DNA from: UMGS1696 sp964621165
GTDB lineage: Bacteria; Bacillota; Clostridia; Oscillospirales; CAG-272
NCBI GenBank assembly: GCA_964621165.1
Contig: CAZULC010000003.1
Coordinates: forward strand, 1 to 64,000
Direction: 5' to 3'
Length of the DNA: 64,000 nucleotides
The notes below the pieces were generated by a model that was not told where the DNA came from, did no database searches, and worked only from the letters and a program-made list of their open reading frames with translations. Of the stretch, positions 51,483-59,365 are shown piece by piece (within the stretch, counting starts at the first letter, position 1; each line of letters starts with the position of its first letter). Position numbers and translations under genes: made by a program.

Positions 51483-51533
51483 CATATGTGTTTTTACGGG
51501 AACCTTACCTCGGCAGCCTAAAGAACCGCCATA

Positions 51534-52067
51534 TCACCAGACGGATTTTTCCAATTCATCATTCACTAACGAAAATAAACAGTCGTCATGCACCTGACCG
51601 TCGTACCCCATAACCGCATGCCGCAGCCTACCTTCATTCGCGAATCCCAGCCGACGCATCACCGCAAGGGACTTCACGTTGTCAGCAAACACCCGCGCCG
51701 TTATAATTTCAAGCCCCAGTTCGCCGAAGCAGTAGGGAAGGAACTCACGCAAAGCCTCGCTCATGTACCCATGCCCTACAAAAGCCGGATCAAGGTCGTA
51801 TGACAGACTCATACTGCCCGCTTTATACCTGACATCGTCATCCACAAGACCGATTGTGCCGATAATTTTACCGCTCTCTTTCAGCTCAATCGAGTATTTG
51901 TAAAACCCGCGTTCGATGTTCCGCTGCGCCGATTCTTCGTCAACAGGCTGGATGCAGTTGTATTTTAAAACCTTGGGACTTGAGTAAATCCCAACAAGCT
52001 CAGGCAAATCAGAAACATCGGCTTCGCGCACTTTGATTCTGTCGGTTTCAACAAAAATTCTGCCCAT
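51534..52067 (-). CDS. GNAT family N-acetyltransferase
   Basis: 177 residues from the ATG at 52067 (preceded by GGAGG). RimJ/RimL-type features: ETDRIKVREADVSDLPELVG, IGTIGLVDDDVRYKAGSMSL, LDPAFVGHGYMSEALREFLP (acetyl-CoA loop) and NVKSLAVMRRLGFANEGRLR. Acceptor unknown. Probably monocistronic. Confidence 0.88.
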   Translation of the reverse strand: MGRIFVETDRIKVREADVSDLPELVGIYSSPKVLKYNCIQPVDEESAQRNIERGFYKYSIELKESGKIIGTIGLVDDDVRYKAGSMSLSYDLDPAFVGHGYMSEALREFLPYCFGELGLEIITARVFADNVKSLAVMRRLGFANEGRLRHAVMGYDGQVHDDCLFSLVNDELEKSVW

Positions 52068-52095
52068 AAAAATCCTCCGTTTCAAAGGAATCATA

Positions 52096-52137
52096 GGAAA
52101 ACCGCCCCGTACGTGACACAGGACGGCTTCCCATATT
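52096..52137 (-). terminator. Possible terminator of the second solute-binding gene
   Basis: Minus-strand hairpin GGAAGCCG ... CGGTTTTCC directly after the gene at 52153. The T tract is poor. Confidence 0.45.
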
Positions 52138-52152
52138 TAAAGTTAACTCAAA

Positions 52153-53658
52153 TCAATATTTGTCGCTGTTTTCTTCGATATTTGTGAGCAGACGTTCGAG
52201 GGACTTGTTCCACAGCTTCTGCTGTTTTTCCATGGAAGACGAGATTGCTTCGGTCTTGGAGGAAAGGTTGGAGCGGAAGAAGTGAGCGATGTCTGAAATG
52301 TTGTATGAATACAGCTCGGCAAAATCGGCAGAAACATTGTCTCTGATGAGGTCAATCATCATACCGGATTCGGTGTCGCGGGCATACTTGACTTTCAGCG
52401 CAACATCATAATAAGCCGGAGTTACAGTCTTGAGGCTCTCGGAAGCCAGACATTCAAGTGTGACGGAGGTTTCGTCGATATGCTGGTTGGTGATCGGAAT
52501 GCCGAAGAGGGTTACGCCGTCGTGAAGCATGGTGTTGTAATGTTCCTGCTCCTCGTTGAGCTTCGGCACGGGAATGATCTTGAATTCCTGCTCCATTTCG
52601 CGGAGGTAGATGCCGGACTGAAACAGCTTATTTACTGTAATCATGGCGCGGTTGTCGGCAAACATCTGCATTACGGTCTTGCTGTCGTCCTCGGTGTGCC
52701 AGAATCCGGTGTTGTTTGCGATAATGTTGTACATTTTTTCATAAAAAGTAATGGTTCTCTCATTGTTGAAAGTTATCACGGGCGTACCCGAGTCATCTCT
52801 TTCGGAGAAATTTATCATGGAGCCGGCCGCCATGCCTTCCACAGGGTCTTCTATATCGAATACAAAGCCGAAGGAGTCCTTGTAGTCGATCCGTCCGTTG
52901 CCGTTCATATCCTCAAACGCGCCGTTGGAGTATTCGTTGAGCGCGTCAATAGTCCATTTGCCCTCGTTTACAAGGTCGTAAACGTCAACGTCGGCGTAGT
53001 GATTGCCCCAGATTTCTTGGTTTATATATGTAACATACATACCGCCCGTATATCTCAGGGCAATATCGCCTGTTACCCAGTATGTTATATCCTTGTAGGA
53101 CATGTTTTCGATGTATTGAGTACCCCAGTATTCGCGGGTGGTGTCAATGTTTTCCACGCTGTTCAGGTTCAGCATAAGACCCTCGGGACCCATACTGATG
53201 CCGTAGTACTGGTAAGTGCCTATGATATCGTAGTCGTCGGAGCCTGCCTGAATGGAAGGACGTACGGTTCCGGGAAGGCCGGGGTACATGATTACATCTA
53301 CAAGATCAATGTTGATGTTGAGACGGTCGCAGACGCTGTTGTTACGCTCTACCACGGCAGAATCAACGACCTCGCCGGTGTCTTCCTCAGCCCGTATGGA
53401 CAGCTCAGTGAGGTTGCCCTGACCGCCTTCCTCTACAATAAAGCGAACGTTGTAGCCGCCGAAGTCGTAGCTTTCAGCAAGGTCGTCAAGGTACTTTTTG
53501 GTCTCGGTTTCTGTTTCCGTATCACCGGATAGGTCAAGAGTGTTGTCGACCGCAGGAGTTTCAGCAGTCGTATCATCATTGGCAGTCTTTTCCGAACAGG
53601 AAGCCATGGAAGCGCCAATCATCAATAAAGCAAGGATGAGGTAGAATTTTTTCTTCAT
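52153..53658 (-). CDS. ABC-type extracellular solute-binding lipoprotein (second copy)
   Basis: About 501 residues. Start at the ATG at 53658 (GGAGG 5 bases upstream) gives the signal peptide FYLILALLMIGASMASC with lipobox SMASC. The mature part contains DSAVVERNNSVCDRLNINID, YWGTQYIENMSYKDITYWVT, the calcium-type loop DMNGNGRIDYKD and KMYNIIANNTGFWHTEDDSK. It is laid out like the protein at 9598 (same length, loop and ending style), so the two are likely paralogues. Again no permease genes are nearby. Confidence 0.85.
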   Translation of the reverse strand: MKKKFYLILALLMIGASMASCSEKTANDDTTAETPAVDNTLDLSGDTETETETKKYLDDLAESYDFGGYNVRFIVEEGGQGNLTELSIRAEEDTGEVVDSAVVERNNSVCDRLNINIDLVDVIMYPGLPGTVRPSIQAGSDDYDIIGTYQYYGISMGPEGLMLNLNSVENIDTTREYWGTQYIENMSYKDITYWVTGDIALRYTGGMYVTYINQEIWGNHYADVDVYDLVNEGKWTIDALNEYSNGAFEDMNGNGRIDYKDSFGFVFDIEDPVEGMAAGSMINFSERDDSGTPVITFNNERTITFYEKMYNIIANNTGFWHTEDDSKTVMQMFADNRAMITVNKLFQSGIYLREMEQEFKIIPVPKLNEEQEHYNTMLHDGVTLFGIPITNQHIDETSVTLECLASESLKTVTPAYYDVALKVKYARDTESGMMIDLIRDNVSADFAELYSYNISDIAHFFRSNLSSKTEAISSSMEKQQKLWNKSLERLLTNIEENSDKY

Positions 53659-53786
53659 ATGTTCCTCCACAAGATTTTGTACTGTAATTTACGCTCACGT
53701 CAAGAACAAAGTGTATAAGCCACCCGTGGCTTTAACCAATATAATCAGTGGGTATAGCACAAATAACTTATCACTATACTGAACAT

Positions 53787-53815
53787 ATTATATCATATAT
53801 AAGTAGGAATGTCAA
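53787..53815 (-). promoter_or_regulatory. Promoter of the second solute-binding gene
   Basis: Minus-strand TTGACA (53815-53810), 17 bases, TATAAT (53792-53787). The leader is about 125 bases. Confidence 0.75.
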
Positions 53816-53949
53816 TAAAAACATTCAATTTTTTCGCTATTTTTTCGCTATTTTTTAATCATGATATCAATAATATACAATTGCCGTACAGCCATCCGGA
53901 AGGTGGGAAAGAAGAATTATTTAACCCCCATAAATAATCCGCCATCCAC

Positions 53950-53977
53950 TTGACTTTTTCCAAAAAAGTGATATAAT
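53950..53977 (+). promoter_or_regulatory. Promoter of the MATE fragment
   Basis: TTGACT (53950-53955), 16 bases, TATAAT (53972-53977). The leader to 54095 contains ATGGTT ... AACCAT complementarity; I recognise no riboswitch class in it. Confidence 0.5.
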
Positions 53978-54094
53978 AACCACCGTTGATCAAATATCCG
54001 TATGTATTTTACAGAATATATCGGTGAAAGTATGGTTTCCCCCATAAAGGTTCCGCTGTTTTTTAACCATGCGGTCTTAATGGAGGATTTTTTT

Positions 54095-54277
54095 ATGTAT
54101 GAAAACAACAACCCACTCGCGACTGAGAAAATAGGGAAGCTCCTGCCGAAATACGTAATTCCCAGCGTCATATCACTGCTGATCGGCTCGCTCTACAACA
54201 TAAGTGAAGAACCGTTTTCGTTCTCGTTAGACCCCATAGCTTTGCGTCGCCGTTTTTCAACGGTTTTGCAACAATAA
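54095..54277 (+). pseudogene. 5' fragment of a MATE family efflux transporter
   Basis: Good RBS (GGAGG), then MYENNNPLATEKIGKLLPKY and VIPSVISLLIGSLYNI, the classical MATE N-terminus (normally continued by VDQIFIG). From about 54200 the similarity ends and the sequence becomes a riboswitch-like element on the opposite strand. Only about 37 codons of a gene that is normally about 450 codons remain. Confidence 0.7.
54205..54275 (-). ncRNA. Probable cyclic-di-GMP-I (GEMM) riboswitch aptamer
   Basis: On the minus strand: TTGTTGCAAAACCGTTGAAA, AACGGCGACGCAAAGC, TATGGGGTCTAACG, then hairpin AGAAC-GAAAACG-GTTCT. GCAAAACC, a GAAA-type loop, GACGCAAAGC and the GGGTCTAA joint follow the GEMM-I consensus. 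A minus-strand promoter (54406-54434) lies upstream. Downstream on this strand is only the antisense side of the MATE fragment, then the solute-binding gene 550 bp on, so its target is unclear. Confidence 0.6.
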
Positions 54278-54405
54278 GAAATTATTCTATTGTATTGCAG
54301 AAATTTTAATACCATACCGATCGGAACCGCCGCGAACTCAACCTTTCTGAGCCGCTACGTAGGTCCTTTCTTGAACCCTCTGTTGCTTTCCCTTTCGACG
54401 TATAC

Positions 54406-54434
54406 AATATACCACACCCCATCAGCTTTGTTAA
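54406..54434 (-). promoter_or_regulatory. Promoter upstream of the GEMM-like element
   Basis: Minus-strand TTAACA (54434-54429), 17 bases, TATATT (54411-54406). The 130 bases between it and the aptamer are GC-richer than the surroundings and have no gene. Confidence 0.5.
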
Positions 54435-54465
54435 GTGGTTTTGGAAAGATTTTTTAAAAATTTTT

Positions 54466-55158
54466 TCAGTTCTCGCCGGAGCTTAAATACAGATGGTATT
54501 CCTGATCGGGATATAAATATGACTTAAAGCCGAAACCCGTCCTGTAGAAAGCGTTTTTCAGGCGGAAATTTTCTGCATCAAAAGCCGCGCTGACGCCGCT
54601 CATGAAAGATTCTGTCAGCTTTTCCCGATCCCGCACGGCAAACGTGCAGTTCTTTGCTGATTCATTGAAATTACGAATGTATTCGAGAATCTCTTTTCCG
54701 CCTGAAGACAGATATTTGTCGGGCATGGGAATGAAGCCCAAAAAGTAACCATTGCTGTCTGTGAGCAGCATGTGGACCCGCGGGTCGTTCTTTTTGGTGA
54801 TGAAAAGGTCGAGAAGAACGAAAAAAGCGTTGATGTTGATCTTTTTTTCGGCGACAAACTGCTGTTGGACCAAATCGCACATTATTTTAAAGTACGCGTT
54901 TATGTAATCTGCCGTCCTAGGACCTACGCCTTCAACTGTCAACAGTTCGTCATGCGACGCCTGAAATACCCCGAGGAGGGAGCCGAATTTATCAATCAGG
55001 CGGTGTGATAGTGGATTTGTGTTTGCGCGGGGAATTACGCCGAAGAGATACAGTTCGAGAACCTCGTGTTCCGTAAAGCACTGCAATCCCTCTCTTTCAA
55101 TCCGTTTCATCACGCGCTGACGATGACCCGCGTGCGATGTGTTCTTTTCGCCATCCAT
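54466..55158 (-). CDS. RadC-like protein without the JAMM motif
   Basis: 230 residues. The N-terminal half is RadC-like: GHRQRVMKRIEREGLQCFTE, HEVLELYLFGVIPRANTNPL and a helix-hairpin-helix LLTVEGVGPRTADYINAYF. The C-terminal half occupies the place of the MPN/JAB domain (DPRVHMLLTDSNGYFLGFIP), but the HxHPSGD metal motif of RadC is absent; the region reads AKNCTFAVRDREKLTESFMS. Probably non-catalytic. A related variant appears common in Clostridia. Monocistronic. Confidence 0.75.
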   Translation of the reverse strand: MDGEKNTSHAGHRQRVMKRIEREGLQCFTEHEVLELYLFGVIPRANTNPLSHRLIDKFGSLLGVFQASHDELLTVEGVGPRTADYINAYFKIMCDLVQQQFVAEKKININAFFVLLDLFITKKNDPRVHMLLTDSNGYFLGFIPMPDKYLSSGGKEILEYIRNFNESAKNCTFAVRDREKLTESFMSGVSAAFDAENFRLKNAFYRTGFGFKSYLYPDQEYHLYLSSGEN

Positions 55159-55319
55159 AAAACTCCCGCCTTTGTGAAAAAAATATGCATATTAACAGCA
55201 TTTTCAGCGGTAGTATAACATGATTTTACATTTTTGTCAATGTTTTTCTGTTAATTTTCCCCTGATTTGAATTTAAATATTTTTTATAAAAATTTTTCCT
55301 GCGGATTTCGCCGAAACCG

Positions 55320-55348
55320 TTGACAATCGTCTTCGGATATGCTATAAT
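55320..55348 (+). promoter_or_regulatory. Promoter of blaI-blaR1
   Basis: Perfect TTGACA (55320-55325), 17 bases, perfect TATAAT (55343-55348). The -35 overlaps a BlaI-like operator half (TGACAATCGTCT, 55321-55332). Confidence 0.8.
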
Positions 55349-55356
55349 AAAACCAT

Positions 55357-55368
55357 AGACAATTGTCT
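55357..55368. promoter_or_regulatory. BlaI-type operator
   Basis: Perfect 12-base palindrome AGACAATTGTCT just after the -10. A near copy, TGACAATCGTCT, lies 36 bases upstream over the -35. Two such sites bracketing a promoter fit autorepression by the BlaI/MecI protein encoded next. Confidence 0.65.
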
Positions 55369-55396
55369 TTAAAATTCACACAAAAAGAGGTTCAAT

Positions 55397-55780
55397 ATGA
55401 AAACAATAGAACGCCTGCCAGATGCGGAGCTTGAAGTTATGCTGATTCTGTGGCACAATCAAACGCCAATGACCGCTGGAGACATAACAAAACTTCTCGC
55501 GGATACACACAGCTGGAAAAACGCAACGGTCCATGTGCTGCTCGATCGGCTTGAAGAACGCGGATTCGTTTGCTGTGACAAAACCGGTTTCCGGCATCTG
55601 TTTGCGCCTGCCATATCGGAAGAAGACTACCGGCGGGGCGAGGAGCGGACTCTGATGAAGCGGTTTTTCGGCGGGTCTGCCAAGAACATGATTGCTTCAT
55701 TGCTGAACACGGACGGTTTATCCGATGACGACCTCGATGAACTGTCAGCAATGCTGAAACGTCGCAAAGGAGGAAACTGA
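55397..55780 (+). CDS. BlaI/MecI/CopY family repressor
   Basis: 127-residue winged-helix repressor. RLPDAELEVMLILWHNQTPM at the N-terminus, recognition region WKNATVHVLLDRLEERGFVC, and a C-terminal dimer helix LLNTDGLSDDDLDELSAMLK. Overlaps the next gene by one base (TGATG). Expected to be inactivated when the partner BlaR1 senses its signal. Confidence 0.92.
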   Translation: MKTIERLPDAELEVMLILWHNQTPMTAGDITKLLADTHSWKNATVHVLLDRLEERGFVCCDKTGFRHLFAPAISEEDYRRGEERTLMKRFFGGSAKNMIASLLNTDGLSDDDLDELSAMLKRRKGGN

Positions 55781-58700
55781 TGGCAATTCGCGATTTTTTC
55801 ATCGGCATTCTTGAATTGAACATCGGAATGTCGCTTCTGATTCTGCTCATGTTGGCACTGTTGAAGCTGATTGGCGGAAAATTTACGGCAAGATGCCGCT
55901 ACATTTTGTGGACGCTCGTAATAATCCGGCTTGCCCTGCCATTTGGCTTCGGAATTCCTGCCATTATTGAGCTTCCAATTGGGGTGGAAACCCAGTCTCA
56001 GACGCCGGATGAACAGCAGCCTGTACAATACCCGCCGGATTACGCTCCCACATTTTCCGCATCTTCTGCTGTTCCCGTAACGACCGGCAAGCCGCTGCAG
56101 CTTCAGGAACCAGTAATGATTCCGGAGGTCCCCGAGACTGACCCGACGACTTCCGGACAAAATCAATCCATGACTTTGGAAAAAGCGGTAACATACTTGT
56201 CGTACCTGTATCTCACTGCGGCGGCGGTATATCTTCTGTGGATTTTTCCTTCCTATTTATTATATACCTTTAAAATCACACGATGGGCAAAAGAGCCAGA
56301 CGAAAGGACCCGGGCGGTTTATGATTCCGTTTGCGTCAATCAAAAAATCAGGCATGCACCGCGGCTTCTTATATCTTCTGATGTGAACAGCCCCATTGCC
56401 TTCGGACTTGTGAAAAGAAAAATCGTCCTGCCGGATATATTTCTCACGAATGAGGGGCTTGCGGGCACTTTGTCCCATGAACTGACTCACTGTAGGCGTG
56501 GAGATCTGTGGATCAAGGCTTTCTCGCTTCTTGCGCGGGCGTTCAACTGGTTCAATCCACTGGTTCACTGGGCCGCCATGCGTTGTGAAATGGAAATGGA
56601 ACTGTCCTGCGACGAAGCTGTTCTTGCTGGGTGCGGAGAGGACGTCCGTGCGGCTTATGGTGATGTGATGCTCGACATAATACGTCAGTGCAGGCGCAAG
56701 GGCGGTGTGCTGACGACTCATTTCAATCCCAAAAAACGTGCGGTGAAGGCCAGATTTATAAATATAATGTACGGTTCGGGCAAGCGGCGGGGACTGTGGC
56801 TCATTGGGGCGTGCGTTGTACTGTGCGTGACAGCAGGAGCTGTTGTGGCGTGCAAAACTGTCAAACCGGATGAAAAACCTGACGCGGAAGCAGTTGACAT
56901 GCCCGAAACCGATTCCGGCGAGAATCCAGAGGAAAACTCCGACGAGCTTGATTTGCTTGTCAGCAAAATTTACGAGCTCTCTCTCTCGCCCATCATGAAA
57001 TGCTTTGCCACCGGATGCGGAAATGTGGAATACGACATCAGCAGCTCGCAGTATACCGAAGACAACGAATACTATATAGTTACGGACCCATGGTTCGCTG
57101 AAGCCGGCGTCGACTCGGTGGAGTCATTGAGAAACTATCTCCTCGGCTATTTTTCACCTGAATATACCGACCGGTTGCTCGATTCCTCCGTCACCTTCCG
57201 GGATATAAACGGGAAGCTGTGTATTCATTTGTATGACGGCGGTAACTCAGCCGTTTATGATTTCCCCGAATTTTCCGCGGAACACATAGATGACAGCAGA
57301 ATCAGGCTGACCTGTTTATCAATCTGTAATATGCCCCTCGTTGAGCCGGAGCCGTATCTGATGGAGTTTGAATTCGTTCAGACGGATGGCGGTTGGGTTA
57401 TTGATGAAGCTCCGTCTTTGCTCGATTATTTATGGATACGGTTCGGCGTGGAAAATGAGCTGACCGCCTCGCTTGTCGAAAAGATAAGTCAAGCCGCAGA
57501 GTCGCCTGTACTGAACTGCTTTGCCGTCGGTTGTCAGGCAGTCGGGCGCAGCGTTGAGAGTTCCGGCGTTCCTGATTACTATATGATCAATGATCAATGG
57601 TTCGAAGAAAACGGAATCAACTCAGTAAAGGCGGTGGAGGACTACCTGCTCACCAGCTTCACACCCGATTGTGTGGATAGACTGTTCTCGGAGAACCCAA
57701 GCCTTTTCAATGATATTGACGGACGCCTCTGCATATCCGACTACGTGTCAGAAAATTCGGCTGTATATGAATTCCCAGACATTACGGCTTCATATACCTC
57801 AGACGACAAAATCTGTCTGACCTGCTACGTCACACCGGGCGCGTCCTTCGAACATCCCGATCCATACAAGTTGTATTTTTACTTTGTCAAACAGGACGGC
57901 GAATGGCTGATTGATTACACGCCTTCGGTCAAGGATCTCGTAAGACTGCGCTTCAGTGAGAATATTTTGTGGGAATATAACGAGCTGTACGGAGAATTTC
58001 TCGCCACAGCTTTCGCGCCCTATACAAAGCTCCTCAGCGCGTCGGAATACCTTGACCTCGACTCAAACGGCGTACCAGAGCTGATCCTGCAGGATTTGGC
58101 TTATGGTGCATGCGAGATTTACACCATAGAAAACGGAGAAGTCCGCGCCTTTTACAGTGGGGACAGCATTTTCACCCATTACTCCGACGAGCGAAAACCG
58201 CTGGCTCCACCGTCCGAAAACGCTAAAGACTTGATGTTTTACGGCGCCACAACGTTAATGTCCTCCGACATCCAGCCCACATTCCTACCCGCCGAGGAAA
58301 AGTCCACGGGGAGAAAAGGGTACATGCTCTGCTCCGTCTGGGGCAATGATATGACGTGTAACTGGGAATACTATTTCTTCACACAGGGAAGTGACGGCTT
58401 GCTGACGGTTGAACTTCTGGAAATATACCGCGCTGAGGCGGTGAACTCCAACACATCAAACGGCTGGGAATTCTACAGCGGACTTAATATGCTCTCGGGC
58501 AGTCAGTTTATGGCTGAGATAACCGAACTGTGGCGCAGCTTTGCCGACGAATACGGTGTGAGCTTCACGCAGGAGAACACAATGTGTCCGCTGACCCATC
58601 TGACTGAAAAGACTCCGCCAATCCACCTGCTGCTCGATATTCTTGAGTCCCTTGACGTGGATGAGCCAATGGTTCGTATCGCGAAAACAATACCGTCAAC

Positions 58701-59010
58701 GCAAATGTCCATAAGTTCGGCCAATGGCTGGGGATTTGATGAAGCAAAGGAACTTGCAGGTCAGCTGCGTGAATTCAGTTATAAGCAGTCAGAGCAGTCA
58801 GAGGAGCCCGAAGACGCGCAGATTGCCGTAATGTCGTCGACGGAACAGGATTTCTCGCTGTACTTCCACGAAAACTCCGACGTAGTGGAGATGAACCTTG
58901 ACGGTGAGACATACGTCTTTGAAGCCGCACAGATGACCGAAGAAACAGGATCAATCTTTGAAGCGGTGACAGCGTGGTTTGACGCAGCAGTTGAAAACGG
59001 GAAAAACTAA
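55780..59010 (+). CDS. BlaR1-family M56 metallopeptidase sensor with a long duplicated C-terminus
   Basis: 1076 residues. The membrane/protease part (1-350) has several helices and the zinc motif GLAGTLSHELTHCRRGDLWI (HExxH near residue 235), then MEMELSCDEAVLAGCGEDVR. The last helix is near 333-352 (IGACVVLCVTAGAVVACK). The outside part has no penicillin-binding domain. Instead it has a duplicated module of about 165 residues (pairs CFATGCGNVEYDI / CFAVGCQAVGRSV, DPWFAEAGVDSVESLRNYLL / DQWFEENGINSVKAVEDYLL), resembling IseA-type domains, then a 300-residue region. Signal unknown. Confidence 0.85.
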   Translation: MAIRDFFIGILELNIGMSLLILLMLALLKLIGGKFTARCRYILWTLVIIRLALPFGFGIPAIIELPIGVETQSQTPDEQQPVQYPPDYAPTFSASSAVPVTTGKPLQLQEPVMIPEVPETDPTTSGQNQSMTLEKAVTYLSYLYLTAAAVYLLWIFPSYLLYTFKITRWAKEPDERTRAVYDSVCVNQKIRHAPRLLISSDVNSPIAFGLVKRKIVLPDIFLTNEGLAGTLSHELTHCRRGDLWIKAFSLLARAFNWFNPLVHWAAMRCEMEMELSCDEAVLAGCGEDVRAAYGDVMLDIIRQCRRKGGVLTTHFNPKKRAVKARFINIMYGSGKRRGLWLIGACVVLCVTAGAVVACKTVKPDEKPDAEAVDMPETDSGENPEENSDELDLLVSKIYELSLSPIMKCFATGCGNVEYDISSSQYTEDNEYYIVTDPWFAEAGVDSVESLRNYLLGYFSPEYTDRLLDSSVTFRDINGKLCIHLYDGGNSAVYDFPEFSAEHIDDSRIRLTCLSICNMPLVEPEPYLMEFEFVQTDGGWVIDEAPSLLDYLWIRFGVENELTASLVEKISQAAESPVLNCFAVGCQAVGRSVESSGVPDYYMINDQWFEENGINSVKAVEDYLLTSFTPDCVDRLFSENPSLFNDIDGRLCISDYVSENSAVYEFPDITASYTSDDKICLTCYVTPGASFEHPDPYKLYFYFVKQDGEWLIDYTPSVKDLVRLRFSENILWEYNELYGEFLATAFAPYTKLLSASEYLDLDSNGVPELILQDLAYGACEIYTIENGEVRAFYSGDSIFTHYSDERKPLAPPSENAKDLMFYGATTLMSSDIQPTFLPAEEKSTGRKGYMLCSVWGNDMTCNWEYYFFTQGSDGLLTVELLEIYRAEAVNSNTSNGWEFYSGLNMLSGSQFMAEITELWRSFADEYGVSFTQENTMCPLTHLTEKTPPIHLLLDILESLDVDEPMVRIAKTIPSTQMSISSANGWGFDEAKELAGQLREFSYKQSEQSEEPEDAQIAVMSSTEQDFSLYFHENSDVVEMNLDGETYVFEAAQMTEETGSIFEAVTAWFDAAVENGKN

Positions 59011-59194
59011 GCCCACAAACGATGCACGTCAAACATTTCTACAGATTCAAAAAACTCTGCCCGGAAAGCGTTCGGTCTTCCACAAAATGGCAGATAAACT
59101 CAACCGTATGGAAAATCAACATCAAAAGTAACGCTATATTCCACAAAACACAAGATAAAAATTGATGTAAATTCGTGCAAAAAAATAAAAATAA

Positions 59195-59223
59195 TTGACA
59201 TATTATCGAAATCATGGTATGAT
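59195..59223 (+). promoter_or_regulatory. Promoter of the peptide/ABC locus
   Basis: TTGACA (59195-59200), exactly 17 bases, TATGAT (59218-59223), 42 bases before the small peptide gene. The region 59011-59194 shows no gene. Confidence 0.75.
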
Positions 59224-59265
59224 TATTTCGGCAGACAAAATTTAACTGCTGAAAGGAGTTATACC

Positions 59266-59334
59266 ATGACTGTTTTTAAGTATCGTATCGCACCCGCGGC
59301 CTCACTGATTATCACCTTAATTGACGATTCATAA
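59266..59334 (+). CDS. 22-residue peptide upstream of ABC transporters
   Basis: MTVFKYRIAP, then AASL, then IITLIDDS and TAA. Excellent RBS (GAAAGGAG, 7 bases upstream) behind a near-consensus promoter, and no terminator before the ABC gene 31 bp downstream. Start-charged, hydrophobic-middle, acidic-end layout. Could be a secreted signal peptide or RiPP-like precursor, or a translated leader controlling the ABC genes. I do not recognise a named family. Confidence 0.5.
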   Translation: MTVFKYRIAPAASLIITLIDDS

Positions 59335-59365
59335 TACCAAAATTTAATCAAAGAAGGTGAAATAA

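Noticed and set aside
53978..54094. Riboswitch in the leader of the MATE fragment
   Set aside because: Some complementarity is visible, but no core motif of a known class could be matched.
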